Below, piece after piece: positions 7,453 through 16,653 of a DNA stretch of 64,000 nt (within the stretch, counting starts at the first letter, position 1; each line of letters opens with the position of its first letter). The notes under the pieces were generated by a model. That model made no database searches. It was not told the DNA's origin and saw only the letters and a program-made list of their open reading frames with translations. The position numbers and the translations under genes were made by a program. Source of the DNA: NORP259 sp041398705 (GTDB taxonomy: Bacteria > Planctomycetota > UBA1135 > GCA-002686595); assembly GCA_041398705.1 (NCBI GenBank), contig JAWKUI010000002.1, positions 1-64,000 of the forward strand, read 5' to 3'.

Positions 7453-10400
7453 ATGCCGATGCTTCCGCTCTTGCTCGCCGCGCTGCCCTTCGCCGGCGAT
7501 CCGCCGCCGCAGTTCCTGCGTTACCCCGACGTCAGCCACGACCAGATCGTCTTCCGCTCGGGCGGCGACCTGTACCTCGTGCCGCGCGAGGGCGGCCACG
7601 CCGAGCGCCTCACCTCCGGCGACGGCGCCGAGAGCCTGCCGAAGTTCAGTCCCGACGGTCAGACCGTTGCGTTCATGGCGGGTTACGACGGGGGCAGCGA
7701 GCTCTACACGTTGCCGGTGACCGGCGGCGTGCCCACGCGGCTGACGTGGCACCCCGCGGACGAGACCCTCTGCGATTGGACCCCCGACGGCAGTGCTTTG
7801 TTGTTCCAATCGAACCAGATCTCCGGCCAGGCGCGCGCCGCCCGCCTCTTCCGCGTGCCCAAGGCAGGCGGCCAGCCCGAAGTCCTGCCGGTCCCCTACG
7901 GCAACTTCGCGAGCTTGCACAGCGGCGGCGAGTGGCTGGCCTACACCCCCACCACGCGCGAATTCCGCACCTGGAAGCGCTATCGCGGCGGCCTCGCCCA
8001 AGACGTGTGGCTGTTCAACTTGAACGACCACAGCTCACGCCGCGTCACCGACGACCCCGGCAGCGACCAATTGCCGATGTGGCACGGCAACGACCTGTAC
8101 TTCCTGTCCGATCGCGGCCCCGCGGGCATCTCCAACCTGTACCGCTGGTCCCTGCTCGACGGCAGCACGCAGCGCATCACGGACTTCCGCGAGTCGGGGG
8201 TGCGTTTCCCTTCGATCGGGCCGCGCGACATCGTGTTCGAGTACCAGGGCGAAATCTGGCGTTATGACCTGGAGAGCCAAGAACTCGGCGCCGTGCCGAT
8301 CACGCTCGGCGGCGATCGTCCCGCCCTGCGCCCGATCCACCGCGATCTGGCCGACGCGGTCGAAGGCGGCAGCTTGTCCCCCACGGGCAAGGGCGTCGTG
8401 CTCGAAGCCCGCGGCGACCTGTTCCTCGGTTCGGTCGAAGGCGGTCCCTGGCGCAACCTCACCGCCTCGGCCGGGGTCGCGGATCGCTCCCCGCAGTGGT
8501 CCCCCGACGGCGCGCACATCGCCTGGTGGAGCGACGCGGACGGCGAGTACGCGTTGAAGCTTTGGTCGCTTGCCGACGATCAGGTGCGCACGCTTTGCAG
8601 CCCCGGTGCGGGCTGGCGTTACGATGTAAGCTGGTCCCCGGACAGCGCGCGCGTCGTGTATTCGAGTTACGACGGCAACCTGGAGGCTGTGGATGTGGCG
8701 AGTGGAACGGTGACCCACCTGGCGCAGGCTTCGAACGTGGGGCGCATCGGCGCCACCTTCAGCCCCGGCGGTCGGTATCTGGCGTGGGACATGCGCCACC
8801 CCGAACGCCGCACGTCGGCGATCTACCTGTACGACTTCGACGAAGAGCGCCTCGACGTGTTGACCTCGGGCATGTTCGAAGACAGCAGCCCGACCTTCGA
8901 TGCGAACGGCGACTGGCTCTACTACCTTTCGTCGCGCACCTTCCGGCCCACCTATGCGGACCTGGATGGCACGTGGATCTACCGCGGCACGCGCGAAGCG
9001 ATGGCGGTGCCCTTGCGAGGCGATGTGGAATCGCCCCTGGCCCCGCTCGATGGGCGGGACGATTGGATCGCGAACAAGGACAAGGACAAAGGCAAGTCGA
9101 AACCCGGAGCCAAGGCGGACGACGCCGAAACCAAGGCGGCGGACGGCGCGGTGGAGACGGCCGATGCGGGGGAAACCACCGAAGAAGTCGAATCCTCCGA
9201 CAAACCGATCCTCGTGCAGGGCTTCGAAGCCCGCGCGCAAGTGATGGACTTCCCCCACGGCGAACTACTGGTGCTGGCGGGCCGCAAGGGCGGGCTGACC
9301 TGGTTTGAGCGGGCGGAAGGCGGCGATCGGCGCGGCGGCATGGACTTCCGCATGATCGACTGGAAACGGGAAGCGAAACCGAAGACGATCCTCACGGGCG
9401 TGCGCCACGCCACGCTGACGGGCGACCGCAGTCACGCCTTGGTGGAACTGACGAAGGGCTGGGTGGTGATCGAAGTCGCCCCCGACCAGAAGGCCGACGA
9501 AACCCTGGACCTGGCTGGACTGCAGGGCGAGTACGACCCGCGCGCCGAATGGCACCAGATGTTGCGCGAGGTCTATCGCCTGTACCGCGACTTCTTCTAC
9601 GACCCGGGCATGCACGGGGTCGATTGGGGCGCGGAGTTCGCGCGGTATGACCACATGCTCGACCGGGCGGTGCACCGGGAAGATCTGCACTACGTGATCG
9701 GCGAGTTCATCGGCGAGCTGAACGTGGGCCATGCCTACAACCGCGGCAACCGCGACGTGGGGTATGGCAACGGGACGCACAACCCCGGCGTGGGCCTGCT
9801 CGGCTGCGACTGGAACCTGGAGAACGGGTTCTGGCGCATCGGGCGCGTGCTCGGCAACGACTACGACGTGGATGAGCCGAGCCCACTGCGCGCCCCCGGC
9901 GCGGGGGTGGCGGAGGGTGACTATCTGCTCGCCGTCGATGGCACGCCCGTGCGCACCGACCGCGCGGTCTACGCCGCCTTCGTGGGCACCGCGGGTCGTC
10001 CCGTGCGCCTGCTCGTGAACTCCACGCCGGAGCGCGAGGGGGCCCGCGAGGTGGTCGTCGAACCGATCGCCAGCGAGACCGCCCTGCGCTACCGGACTTG
10101 GGTCAGCGACATGCGCGCCTACGTGGCGCAGCGCTCGGGCGGGCGCATCGGCTACGTGCACGTGCCGGACACCGGCCAGAACGGGCAGAACGAATTGATG
10201 CGCCAGTTTGTCGCCGAACACCACGCCCCGGCGCTGCTCGTCGATGAGCGTTGGAACGGCGGCGGGCAGATCCCGTGGCGTTTCACGGAGCTGCTCAACC
10301 GGCCGACGCTGAACTACTGGGCGACGCGCGGGCGCGACGCGTGGGAGTACCCCGAGATGCGCCACGAAGGCCCCAAGGCGATGCTGATCAACGGCCCGTC

Positions 10401-10770
10401 GGGTTCGGGCGGTGACTGCTTCCCCTACTACTTCCGCCAGGCGGGCCTCGGTCCGCTGATCGGAACCCGCACCTGGGGCGGCCTGGTCGGCATCTCGGGC
10501 AACCCCGGACTGATCGACGGCGCGTCGGTCACCGTGCCCACCTTCGGCTTCTTCGAGCTCGACGGCACCTGGGGCATCGAGAACCACGGTGTGGATCCGG
10601 ACATCGAGGTGCTCGATGACCCCGCGTTGATGCAAGACGGCCGCGACCCGCAGATCGACCGGGCCATCGAGGTGTTGTTGAAGGCCCTCGAAGACGCGCC
10701 GGCGACCCCGGTGGTCCGGCCGGCCGGTCCCAACCGCAGCGGCGCCGGCATTCCCGAGCGCGACCGCTGA
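7453..10770 (+). CDS. Tricorn-like protease (S41 family, propeller-PDZ)
   Basis: A 1105-residue secreted protein (signal peptide MPMLPLLLAALPFAG) with tricorn architecture: WD/TolB-like propeller blades from about 20 to 530, core domain, PDZ at about 815-860 (GVAEGDYLLAVDGTPV), and S41 catalytic domain. Candidate active-site residues are His760 in NVGHAYNRG, nucleophile Ser985 in GPSGSGGD, and Glu1043 in GIENHGVDPD, matching the tricorn Ser-His-Ser-Glu arrangement with glycine in place of the first serine. An unusual charged low-complexity linker (about 541-585, rich in K, D, E, A and T) separates propeller and core. The enzyme degrades peptides, here probably in the periplasm. It is monocistronic between a terminator and the heptosyltransferase. 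Confidence 0.88.
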   Translation: MPMLPLLLAALPFAGDPPPQFLRYPDVSHDQIVFRSGGDLYLVPREGGHAERLTSGDGAESLPKFSPDGQTVAFMAGYDGGSELYTLPVTGGVPTRLTWHPADETLCDWTPDGSALLFQSNQISGQARAARLFRVPKAGGQPEVLPVPYGNFASLHSGGEWLAYTPTTREFRTWKRYRGGLAQDVWLFNLNDHSSRRVTDDPGSDQLPMWHGNDLYFLSDRGPAGISNLYRWSLLDGSTQRITDFRESGVRFPSIGPRDIVFEYQGEIWRYDLESQELGAVPITLGGDRPALRPIHRDLADAVEGGSLSPTGKGVVLEARGDLFLGSVEGGPWRNLTASAGVADRSPQWSPDGAHIAWWSDADGEYALKLWSLADDQVRTLCSPGAGWRYDVSWSPDSARVVYSSYDGNLEAVDVASGTVTHLAQASNVGRIGATFSPGGRYLAWDMRHPERRTSAIYLYDFDEERLDVLTSGMFEDSSPTFDANGDWLYYLSSRTFRPTYADLDGTWIYRGTREAMAVPLRGDVESPLAPLDGRDDWIANKDKDKGKSKPGAKADDAETKAADGAVETADAGETTEEVESSDKPILVQGFEARAQVMDFPHGELLVLAGRKGGLTWFERAEGGDRRGGMDFRMIDWKREAKPKTILTGVRHATLTGDRSHALVELTKGWVVIEVAPDQKADETLDLAGLQGEYDPRAEWHQMLREVYRLYRDFFYDPGMHGVDWGAEFARYDHMLDRAVHREDLHYVIGEFIGELNVGHAYNRGNRDVGYGNGTHNPGVGLLGCDWNLENGFWRIGRVLGNDYDVDEPSPLRAPGAGVAEGDYLLAVDGTPVRTDRAVYAAFVGTAGRPVRLLVNSTPEREGAREVVVEPIASETALRYRTWVSDMRAYVAQRSGGRIGYVHVPDTGQNGQNELMRQFVAEHHAPALLVDERWNGGGQIPWRFTELLNRPTLNYWATRGRDAWEYPEMRHEGPKAMLINGPSGSGGDCFPYYFRQAGLGPLIGTRTWGGLVGISGNPGLIDGASVTVPTFGFFELDGTWGIENHGVDPDIEVLDDPALMQDGRDPQIDRAIEVLLKALEDAPATPVVRPAGPNRSGAGIPERDR

Positions 10771-10829
10771 GCCGAGCGGACGGGATTCCAACGGGCAGGG
10801 GCGCGGCGCCACAGGCTATCTTGGCCTGC

Positions 10830-11846
10830 ATGCAACCGCCGCCCCTACCCGACCGCATCCTGATCGTGCGCCTCGGCGCCATCGGCGATGTGGTCAACGC
10901 GCTGACGGTGGCGGCCGCGTTGAAAGATCGCGATCCGGCGGTGCGCATCGGCTGGCTGGTGCATCCCTTGGCCCGCCCCCTCGTGGAGAACAACCCCGTG
11001 GTCGATCGCGTGCACGTCGTGCCGCGGCAAGGGCTCTGGAAGAACCTGGGGCCCCTGCGCCGGGAGCTGCGCGCCGAAGGGTACGGGCTGACCATCGACC
11101 TGCAGCGCATGCAGAAGAGCGCCGTGCTCGGGCGCCTAGCCGGCGCGCCGCGCTACTTGGGTTACGACCGCGCGCGCTGCAAAGAAGGCGCCTGGGTGTG
11201 GTACCGCGAACACATCGCCACCGGACCGCGTCGCGAGCACATGGTGCTGCAATATCGGCGATTCGGGGAATACCTGGGTTGCGACGCCCCCATCCGGCAC
11301 AGCCTGCCCCCCGACCGCCCCGCGGAGCGCGCGTGGTGCGAGGAATGGCTCGCCCCCTGGTCGGGCCATGCACCGACCATCGTGCACATCGGAGCCAGCA
11401 AACCCGAGAACCGTTGGAATCCCGAGCGGTATGCGGAGTTGGTGCAGGGTCTGCTCGAAAGGGACTCGGGTCCCGTGCTGCTGACCGGGGGTCCGGGTGA
11501 CCGGGCCGACGCCGCTCCCGCCGAAGCCATTGCTCGTGGCAACAACCGCTTCCGGAGCCTGGTGGGGCAAACCGACCTGCTGCAACTGCTGACCCTGCTG
11601 CGGCGCGCACGGCTGTATGTCTCGTGCGATACCGGACCGATGCACATGGCGGCCGCCGTCGGCTGCCCCGTGGTTGCGCTCTTCGGTCCGGCCGATCCCT
11701 GCCGCACGGGCCCGTTTGGCCCGGGAAACGTGATCCTGCGCGATCCTCCGGCTCCGGCGACCGGACCCCTGCCGAGCGCATCGATGGAGTCGGTCTCAAG
11801 TTCGGGCACGCTCGAGGCATGCCTTCGAATGCTAAATCCTTCTTAA
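10830..11846 (+). CDS. GT9 heptosyltransferase family protein
   Basis: A 338-residue glycosyltransferase of family 9. The N-terminus ILIVRLGAIGDVVNALTVAA is the typical GT9 opening, and DTGPMHMAAAVGCPVVALFG near residue 265 is the ADP-heptose-binding block. It transfers a heptose (or similar sugar) to the LPS inner core at the cytoplasmic face. The start at ATG 10830 (MQPPPLPDR) is preferred over the in-frame ATG 9 bp earlier. It is consistent with the hldE-type kinase at the window start. It lies 59 bp after the tricorn-like gene and may share its transcript. Confidence 0.88.
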   Translation: MQPPPLPDRILIVRLGAIGDVVNALTVAAALKDRDPAVRIGWLVHPLARPLVENNPVVDRVHVVPRQGLWKNLGPLRRELRAEGYGLTIDLQRMQKSAVLGRLAGAPRYLGYDRARCKEGAWVWYREHIATGPRREHMVLQYRRFGEYLGCDAPIRHSLPPDRPAERAWCEEWLAPWSGHAPTIVHIGASKPENRWNPERYAELVQGLLERDSGPVLLTGGPGDRADAAPAEAIARGNNRFRSLVGQTDLLQLLTLLRRARLYVSCDTGPMHMAAAVGCPVVALFGPADPCRTGPFGPGNVILRDPPAPATGPLPSASMESVSSSGTLEACLRMLNPS

Positions 11847-11869
11847 CGTCCCCGTCTTTGGGGCAGGGC

Positions 11870-11990
11870 TATACTTCCTATGGAAATGGTGCTCGCCAAG
11901 GACCATTTTCGCCGCTGAAACGGGTGGTAGTCTCCCGCTGGGAACTGCCCGATTCCGCACCGATTCCTCCAGCCTGCCAATAGGAAACTG
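11870..11990 (+). promoter_or_regulatory. Candidate promoter -10 and structured 5' leader of the sugar transferase
   Basis: TATACT at 11870-11875 could be a -10 box, but no good -35 is visible. Downstream are two hairpins: AATGGT/ACCATT (11885-11890 with 11912-11917) and GGTAGT/ACTGCC with an inner CCC/GGG (11926-11949). About 105 bp then remain before the start at 12056. This is sequence-level pairing only; no known riboswitch class is recognised. Confidence 0.3.
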
Positions 11991-12055
11991 GATCCGGGTC
12001 GACCTTTGTGCCGATGAAAGCAGAGCCGTCCAGGCGGTCTGCCCCCCTAGCTTCC

Positions 12056-13168
12056 ATGTCTACCCGAACGACCAAGTCCCGCCCGAAGGCATGGTCCTCG
12101 ATCCGGACCCTGTTCCGGCGCCCCCCGCTCGTGCCCGGGGCGCTGAACGCGGAGGATCTGGCCCGTGCGTTCCAGCAGGAACGCTCGCGCACCGATCGCA
12201 ACGGTCGGCCGTTCTGCATGGTCATCTTCTGGGCCAAGGACGAGCCCCAGTACGACCTGCGCCCGCTGGCGGAATTCCTGCGCGGCCAGATGCGCCTGTA
12301 TGACCTACTCGGGCATCTGGATCAGGAGCACCTGGCGGTGCTGTTGCCGGAGACGCCGCCCGAAGGGGCCGAACAGTTCGCGCAGAACGTGCGCGACGCG
12401 TTCGATGCGGGATCCAGCACGATCCGCCACGAGATCTGCACCTATCCGCTCGGCCAGAACGATCCCGGCCAGGGCCCGGGGGATGGCGAGGAACTGCCCG
12501 TCGAAAGCCACGAACCCCAGGCGGAACCGGCTTTGGCCAGCGATCTGTCCGAGGCCTTTCTCGTGCCCGTGAGCCCCTTTCGCCGCCTGGTGGACATCCT
12601 GGTCTCCGGCAGCGCGATCCTGCTGCTTTCCCCGGTCTACATCCTGGCTGGCCTGGCGGTAAAGCTCACCACCCCGGGACCGATCATCTTCCGCCAGATG
12701 CGCGCAGGCCGCGGCGGAAAGCCCTTCGCCTTCTACAAGTTCCGCTCGATGTACATCGACGCGGAGGCGCGCCGGGCGGCTTTGGCGGACCAGAACCAGC
12801 ACGACAACGGGCCGATCTTCAAGATGAAGAACGACCCGCGCATCACGCCCGTGGGCAAGTTCCTGCGCAAGACGAGCATCGACGAGCTGCCGCAGCTCTT
12901 CAACGTGCTCAAGGGCGACATGACCCTGATCGGGCCGCGCCCGCCGATGCTCAGCGAGGTCGAGAAGTACGACCTCTGGCAGCGCAAGCGCCTCGACATG
13001 ACCGGCGGCATCACCTGCATCTGGCAGGTCTCCGGGCGCAGCGAGATCAAGTTCGACGACTGGGTGCGCATGGACATCCAGTACCAGCAGAAGCGCTCCC
13101 TTTGGTTCGACCTGAAACTGCTGTTCAAGACCATCGGAGCGGTGGTGAGCGGCCGCGGGGCGTACTGA
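12056..13168 (+). CDS. Polyprenyl-phosphate sugar-1-phosphate transferase with degenerate GGDEF-like N-terminus
   Basis: The C-terminal half of the 370-residue protein is a bacterial sugar transferase (WcaJ/PssY type): one membrane helix (RLVDILVSGSAILLLSPVYI), then PGPIIFRQMRAG, FYKFRSMYID, KTSIDELPQLFNVLKGDM and LIGPRPPM, the canonical initiating phosphotransferase blocks. It would start repeat-unit assembly on undecaprenyl phosphate. The N-terminal ~120 residues resemble a GGDEF domain (RTDRNGRPFCMVIF, then LYDLLGHLDQEHLAVLLPE), but the GGDEF signature is LDQEH, so no cyclase activity is expected. Earlier GTG 12008 and ATG 12014 are possible starts. It is the only initiating transferase seen and probably serves the cluster at 28-39 kb. 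Confidence 0.85.
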   Translation: MSTRTTKSRPKAWSSIRTLFRRPPLVPGALNAEDLARAFQQERSRTDRNGRPFCMVIFWAKDEPQYDLRPLAEFLRGQMRLYDLLGHLDQEHLAVLLPETPPEGAEQFAQNVRDAFDAGSSTIRHEICTYPLGQNDPGQGPGDGEELPVESHEPQAEPALASDLSEAFLVPVSPFRRLVDILVSGSAILLLSPVYILAGLAVKLTTPGPIIFRQMRAGRGGKPFAFYKFRSMYIDAEARRAALADQNQHDNGPIFKMKNDPRITPVGKFLRKTSIDELPQLFNVLKGDMTLIGPRPPMLSEVEKYDLWQRKRLDMTGGITCIWQVSGRSEIKFDDWVRMDIQYQQKRSLWFDLKLLFKTIGAVVSGRGAY

Positions 13169-13655
13169 GCTCCGTGCTCGGCCCACTAGGCCGAGACTGA
13201 CGGCATCGTCACTTGGGGTCCAGCCCTTTGGGCCCATTTCGGGACACTTCCCCGGCCGATTTCCGGGCAAAGGCCGGGGCCTGGAGGTGTGACATTTTTC
13301 GGGACATTCCAGGCCCCCGGGTGCCATTTTCAGCCCAAGAAGGGGGGTATTGCAGACTCCTAATCCGGTCCAGGGTCTGGATGCTTGGCTCGGAAGTGTC
13401 GCTTCTATAGAAAAGGCGCCAGCGCTTTGCCGAGCACCGGCAAAAGCTCACCAGACGGTGGCCAGCTTCTCGTCCCGGCTCTCCAGCCACTCCCGGCACG
13501 GCCGTCTTCCGCAACCCTTACGCTTCCAGACCGCACGTCCCTGCCAAACGGAAGGCAACCGGCTCTCTCCCGCCCCCCCTTGGGGAGGAATCCGTTGTTG
13601 CCATTCGGAAATGGGGCTCTCCCCAGGTCTGGTCCGCCCCCCACCTCAGGAAGGC
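13169..13655 (+). other. 487-bp intergenic region with nested GC-rich hairpins
   Basis: No coding region was found. Two competing stems are visible: 13250-13257 with 13272-13279, and 13274-13285 with 13308-13318. The second loop contains a T-run at 13293-13297. The motif TTCGGGACA occurs twice (about 13238 and 13298). The region holds the 3' flank of the sugar transferase and the promoter of the lipoprotein gene at 13656, but no convincing promoter can be assigned. Confidence 0.35.
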
Positions 13656-16273
13656 ATGACTGAAGATCAGAACAAACGCCGACGACTCCTATCCCTCGTC
13701 GGCTCTCTCCTGCTAATCGGCGCAACCGCCTGCTCTCAAGCCCCCATTTCCCGAACTTCTGACGATGCCGTCGGAAGCTCCGTCGGCGGCCTGGTCGTCA
13801 CCGGCATCGCGGGTGGCACCCTCAACATCTACGGTCACCAGGGCGGCCCCTTCCCCCAGGGCACCCGGACCTACCACGTGGTCAACCACGGTCCCGGCCT
13901 GGCGGTCTGGCGCATCGACTCGAGCAACCCCTGGTTGACCAGCAGCCCCGTCGCCGGGGTGCTCGCTCCGGGAGAATCCACCCCGGTCGTGGTCGAGATC
14001 GACCACAACTATGCCAACGCCCTGCCCGTTGGGCTCTACCCCTGCGAGCTGGCGGTGCGCACCGTCAACAACCTCGACGGGGAAGTGGTGATGTCGTTCA
14101 ACCTGCACGTCACCCCGCCCACCCAGTCGGCCCTGAGCGTCGATCCGGCGAACGGGCTCTCGATCCAGACGTCGGTGGGCAGCCCCGCGGGCAACATCGA
14201 CGGGGAAGTCCATGTGACCAACACCGGGTCGATCGACTTCGACTGGACCGCCCTGAGCAGCGAGCCCTGGCTGACCCCCGTCTTCCCCTCGGAGACCCAC
14301 TTCACACCCGGCGAGACCGACACGATGGGTCTGCGCGTGGACGAAAGCCAACTGGCCGCCTTCGGCTACGGCACCCACACCGCCACCGTGCACGTGTTCG
14401 ACGCCGCCGATCGCACGATGTTTGTCGTCGTGCCGGTGACGGTGAACCTGTCCGCCGCCGCCTCGAACCGCGTCACCGCTGGTCTGCAGGCCGAGTACAC
14501 CTTCGAAGAGGGTGCCGGTAGCGTGGTGCACGACGTCTCCGGCGTGCTGCCGGCGATGGACTTGAACATCGAGAACCCGGGCAACGTGACCTGGCAGCCG
14601 GGCGGCATGACCATCAACAGCCCGACCCTGCTGTCCACCCCCGGTGCGGCCTCGCGCATCACCGATGCGGTGCGCCCTCGGGTGAGTTCACGGCGGAAGC
14701 CTGGGTGCGCCCGGCGAACACCACGCAGGACGGCCCCGCCCGCATCCTGGGCCTCTCCAACGGCCAGAGCCTGCGCAACTTCACCCTGGCCCAAGGCCTG
14801 TGGACGGGTAACCCCAGCGAGAACTTCAACATCCGCTGCCGCACGACCCAGACCGACATGGACGGCATGCCGCTGTTCACCACTGGGCCGAACAGCATCA
14901 GCACCGCCCTGCAGCACGTGGTCTACGCCCGTTCTGCCGACGGCACCGAACGCCTCTTCCTGAACGGCGCGCAAGTGGCCCAAGCCTGGCGTGGTGGCGA
15001 TACGTCGAACTGGGACTCCAGCTTCCGCCTGGCGGTGGCCGGGGAGATCGGTTCGTACCGCCCTTGGCTCGGTGAGATGTTCTTGATGGCCGTCTACGAC
15101 CGCGCCCTGAGCAGCGGCGAGGTGCAGCAGAACTTCACTGCCGGCTGCGGGGTCTCCAACGCCGGTCACCTGGGCGTGACCCCGGCCTCCCCCATCGTGG
15201 TCAACGTGGTGCAAGGCCAGGCTCCGACGGCAACCTTGCCGACGTTCAACCTGAGCAACGTCGGGGGTGAGGCCCTCGATTGGACCCTCTTCATCGACCG
15301 TCCCTGGGTCAACGTGAGCGCCACCTCCGGCAGCCTGCAGCCCCTCGGAAGCTCGACGGTGAGCGCCAGTCTGAACGCCAGCATGATCGCGTCCCTGCCC
15401 CTCGGCACGCACCGCGCCAACTTGCTGTTCCGCAACACCACCACCGGCCACGGCACGGTACTGGTTCCTTGCGACGTAAACGTTCTGGTGTCCGGCTCGA
15501 ACTCCGGCGGCAACCGCCCGGGTCCGACCAACACCGGCCCGAACAACCCGTCGAACCTGAGCAACGTCGGTGGCATGACCATCACCCAGGACGGTTACGT
15601 CCTGGAGAACGTGCGCATCTTCGGCACCGTGGTGGTCCAGGCGAACAACGTCACCATCCGCAACTTCATCCTGGACGCGGGTTTTGCGCCCTACGGCATC
15701 AAGTCGATCAACGGCAACACCGGCCTGGTGATCGAAGACGGCGAGATCTACAACGTGGATAGCGCCGGGGTGTACGGGAGCAACTTCAGCGCGTTCCGCC
15801 TGAACATCCACGAGAGCGGTGGCGACGGCATCAAAACCGTGTCCAACGCCCTGGTCGAAGCCTGCTGGGTGCACCACCTGGGCATGAACCCGGGCGCGCA
15901 CGCCGACTGCAACCAGACGCGCCAAGGCGGCAACCTGATCTTCCGCGGCAACTACTTCGACCTCCCCATCGACATCGGCGCCCCCTACAAGCAGAACGCC
16001 TGCTGGATCGTCCAGACGGGCGAGGGCCCGGTCGACAACGTGCTGATCGAAGGCAACTGGATCGAAGGCGGCAACTACTCGCTGTTCATCGTCAACAAGT
16101 ACACCGCGGGCTCGAACCTGCCCAACTACGGGGACCCGACGAACTGCCGCGTCATCAACAACCGGTTCGGCCGGGCCTATCGCTTCGGCCCGATCACGAC
16201 CACCGGGTACGTGCTGATCAGCGGCAACGTCTGGGACGACGATGGCACGTTGATGGACATCAACAACGGCTGA
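13656..16273 (+). pseudogene. Lipoprotein with BACON, LamG and right-handed beta-helix domains, frameshifted
   Basis: This is the first of three paralogues. A lipobox (LLIGATAC, Cys26) is followed by two BACON-like Ig domains (WLTSSPVAGVLAPGES), a LamG/concanavalin domain, a third BACON-like domain, and a C-terminal parallel beta-helix (NVTIRNFILDAGFAPYGI onward) ending DDDGTLMDINNG. The frame breaks at about 14671-14678. Comparison with the paralogue at 16654 indicates loss of one base just before GEFTAEAWVRP, and the whole span is one base short of a multiple of three. It may be a real inactivating deletion, a programmed shift or a sequencing error. If intact it would be a surface lipoprotein binding or cleaving polysaccharide; no pectate-lyase catalytic residues were identified. 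Confidence 0.8.
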
Positions 16274-16294
16274 GCCGGACAAGCGATGGATTCC

Positions 16295-16334
16295 CGGAGG
16301 GGGCGGTCCCAAGACCGCCCCCTCCGTTCGTTTT
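16295..16334 (+). terminator. Intrinsic terminator after the first beta-helix gene
   Basis: A perfect 14-bp stem (16295-16308 with 16313-16326), loop CCAA, followed by TTCGTTTT. It lies 21 bp after the stop at 16273. Confidence 0.85.
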
Positions 16335-16445
16335 CAGGCCCCCTCGGCGCGGGGCCCTACCCTGGGCCCGGATCGGGACCCTACCCCCTTTCCCGGGGCC
16401 CTGGCCCGCCCCTTGCCTCACCCTGATGCCCTGCCGAGGAGAAAG

Positions 16446-16560
16446 TCCAGGTGGGGTAAAGCGACTTTGTAGGGGTGGCCGATGGGTCGGCAAAGCCTTG
16501 GGCCTCTGGGCCTGGGCGAACCGGTAGACCGCTCTCCCGCTACCCAGCGGGGCCGGGTGC
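16446..16560 (+). promoter_or_regulatory. GEMM-like (c-di-GMP-I) riboswitch candidate
   Basis: CAAAGCC at 16491-16497, three bases, then GGCCT at 16501-16505 reproduces the CAAAGCC-N3-GGCCU core of c-di-GMP-I riboswitches, preceded by GGGTCG. Downstream GGTAG (16523-16527) pairs with CTACC (16540-16544), as the P3 GGUA/UACC stem would. Upstream GGGGTAAAGC (16453-16462) could be the counterpart of the GGCAAACC block. The 5' half is longer than in known examples and the closing stem was not verified, so this is a hypothesis. The element lies about 94 bp before the start at 16654. Confidence 0.3.
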
Positions 16561-16653
16561 CTGCCAATCCAAGCAAACGGGTGCGCTTCCACCTCTCGCA
16601 ACCCCCTCACGGGGGCTGGTGGGGTGCGCCACGGGCTCCGGCCCAGGGAAGTC

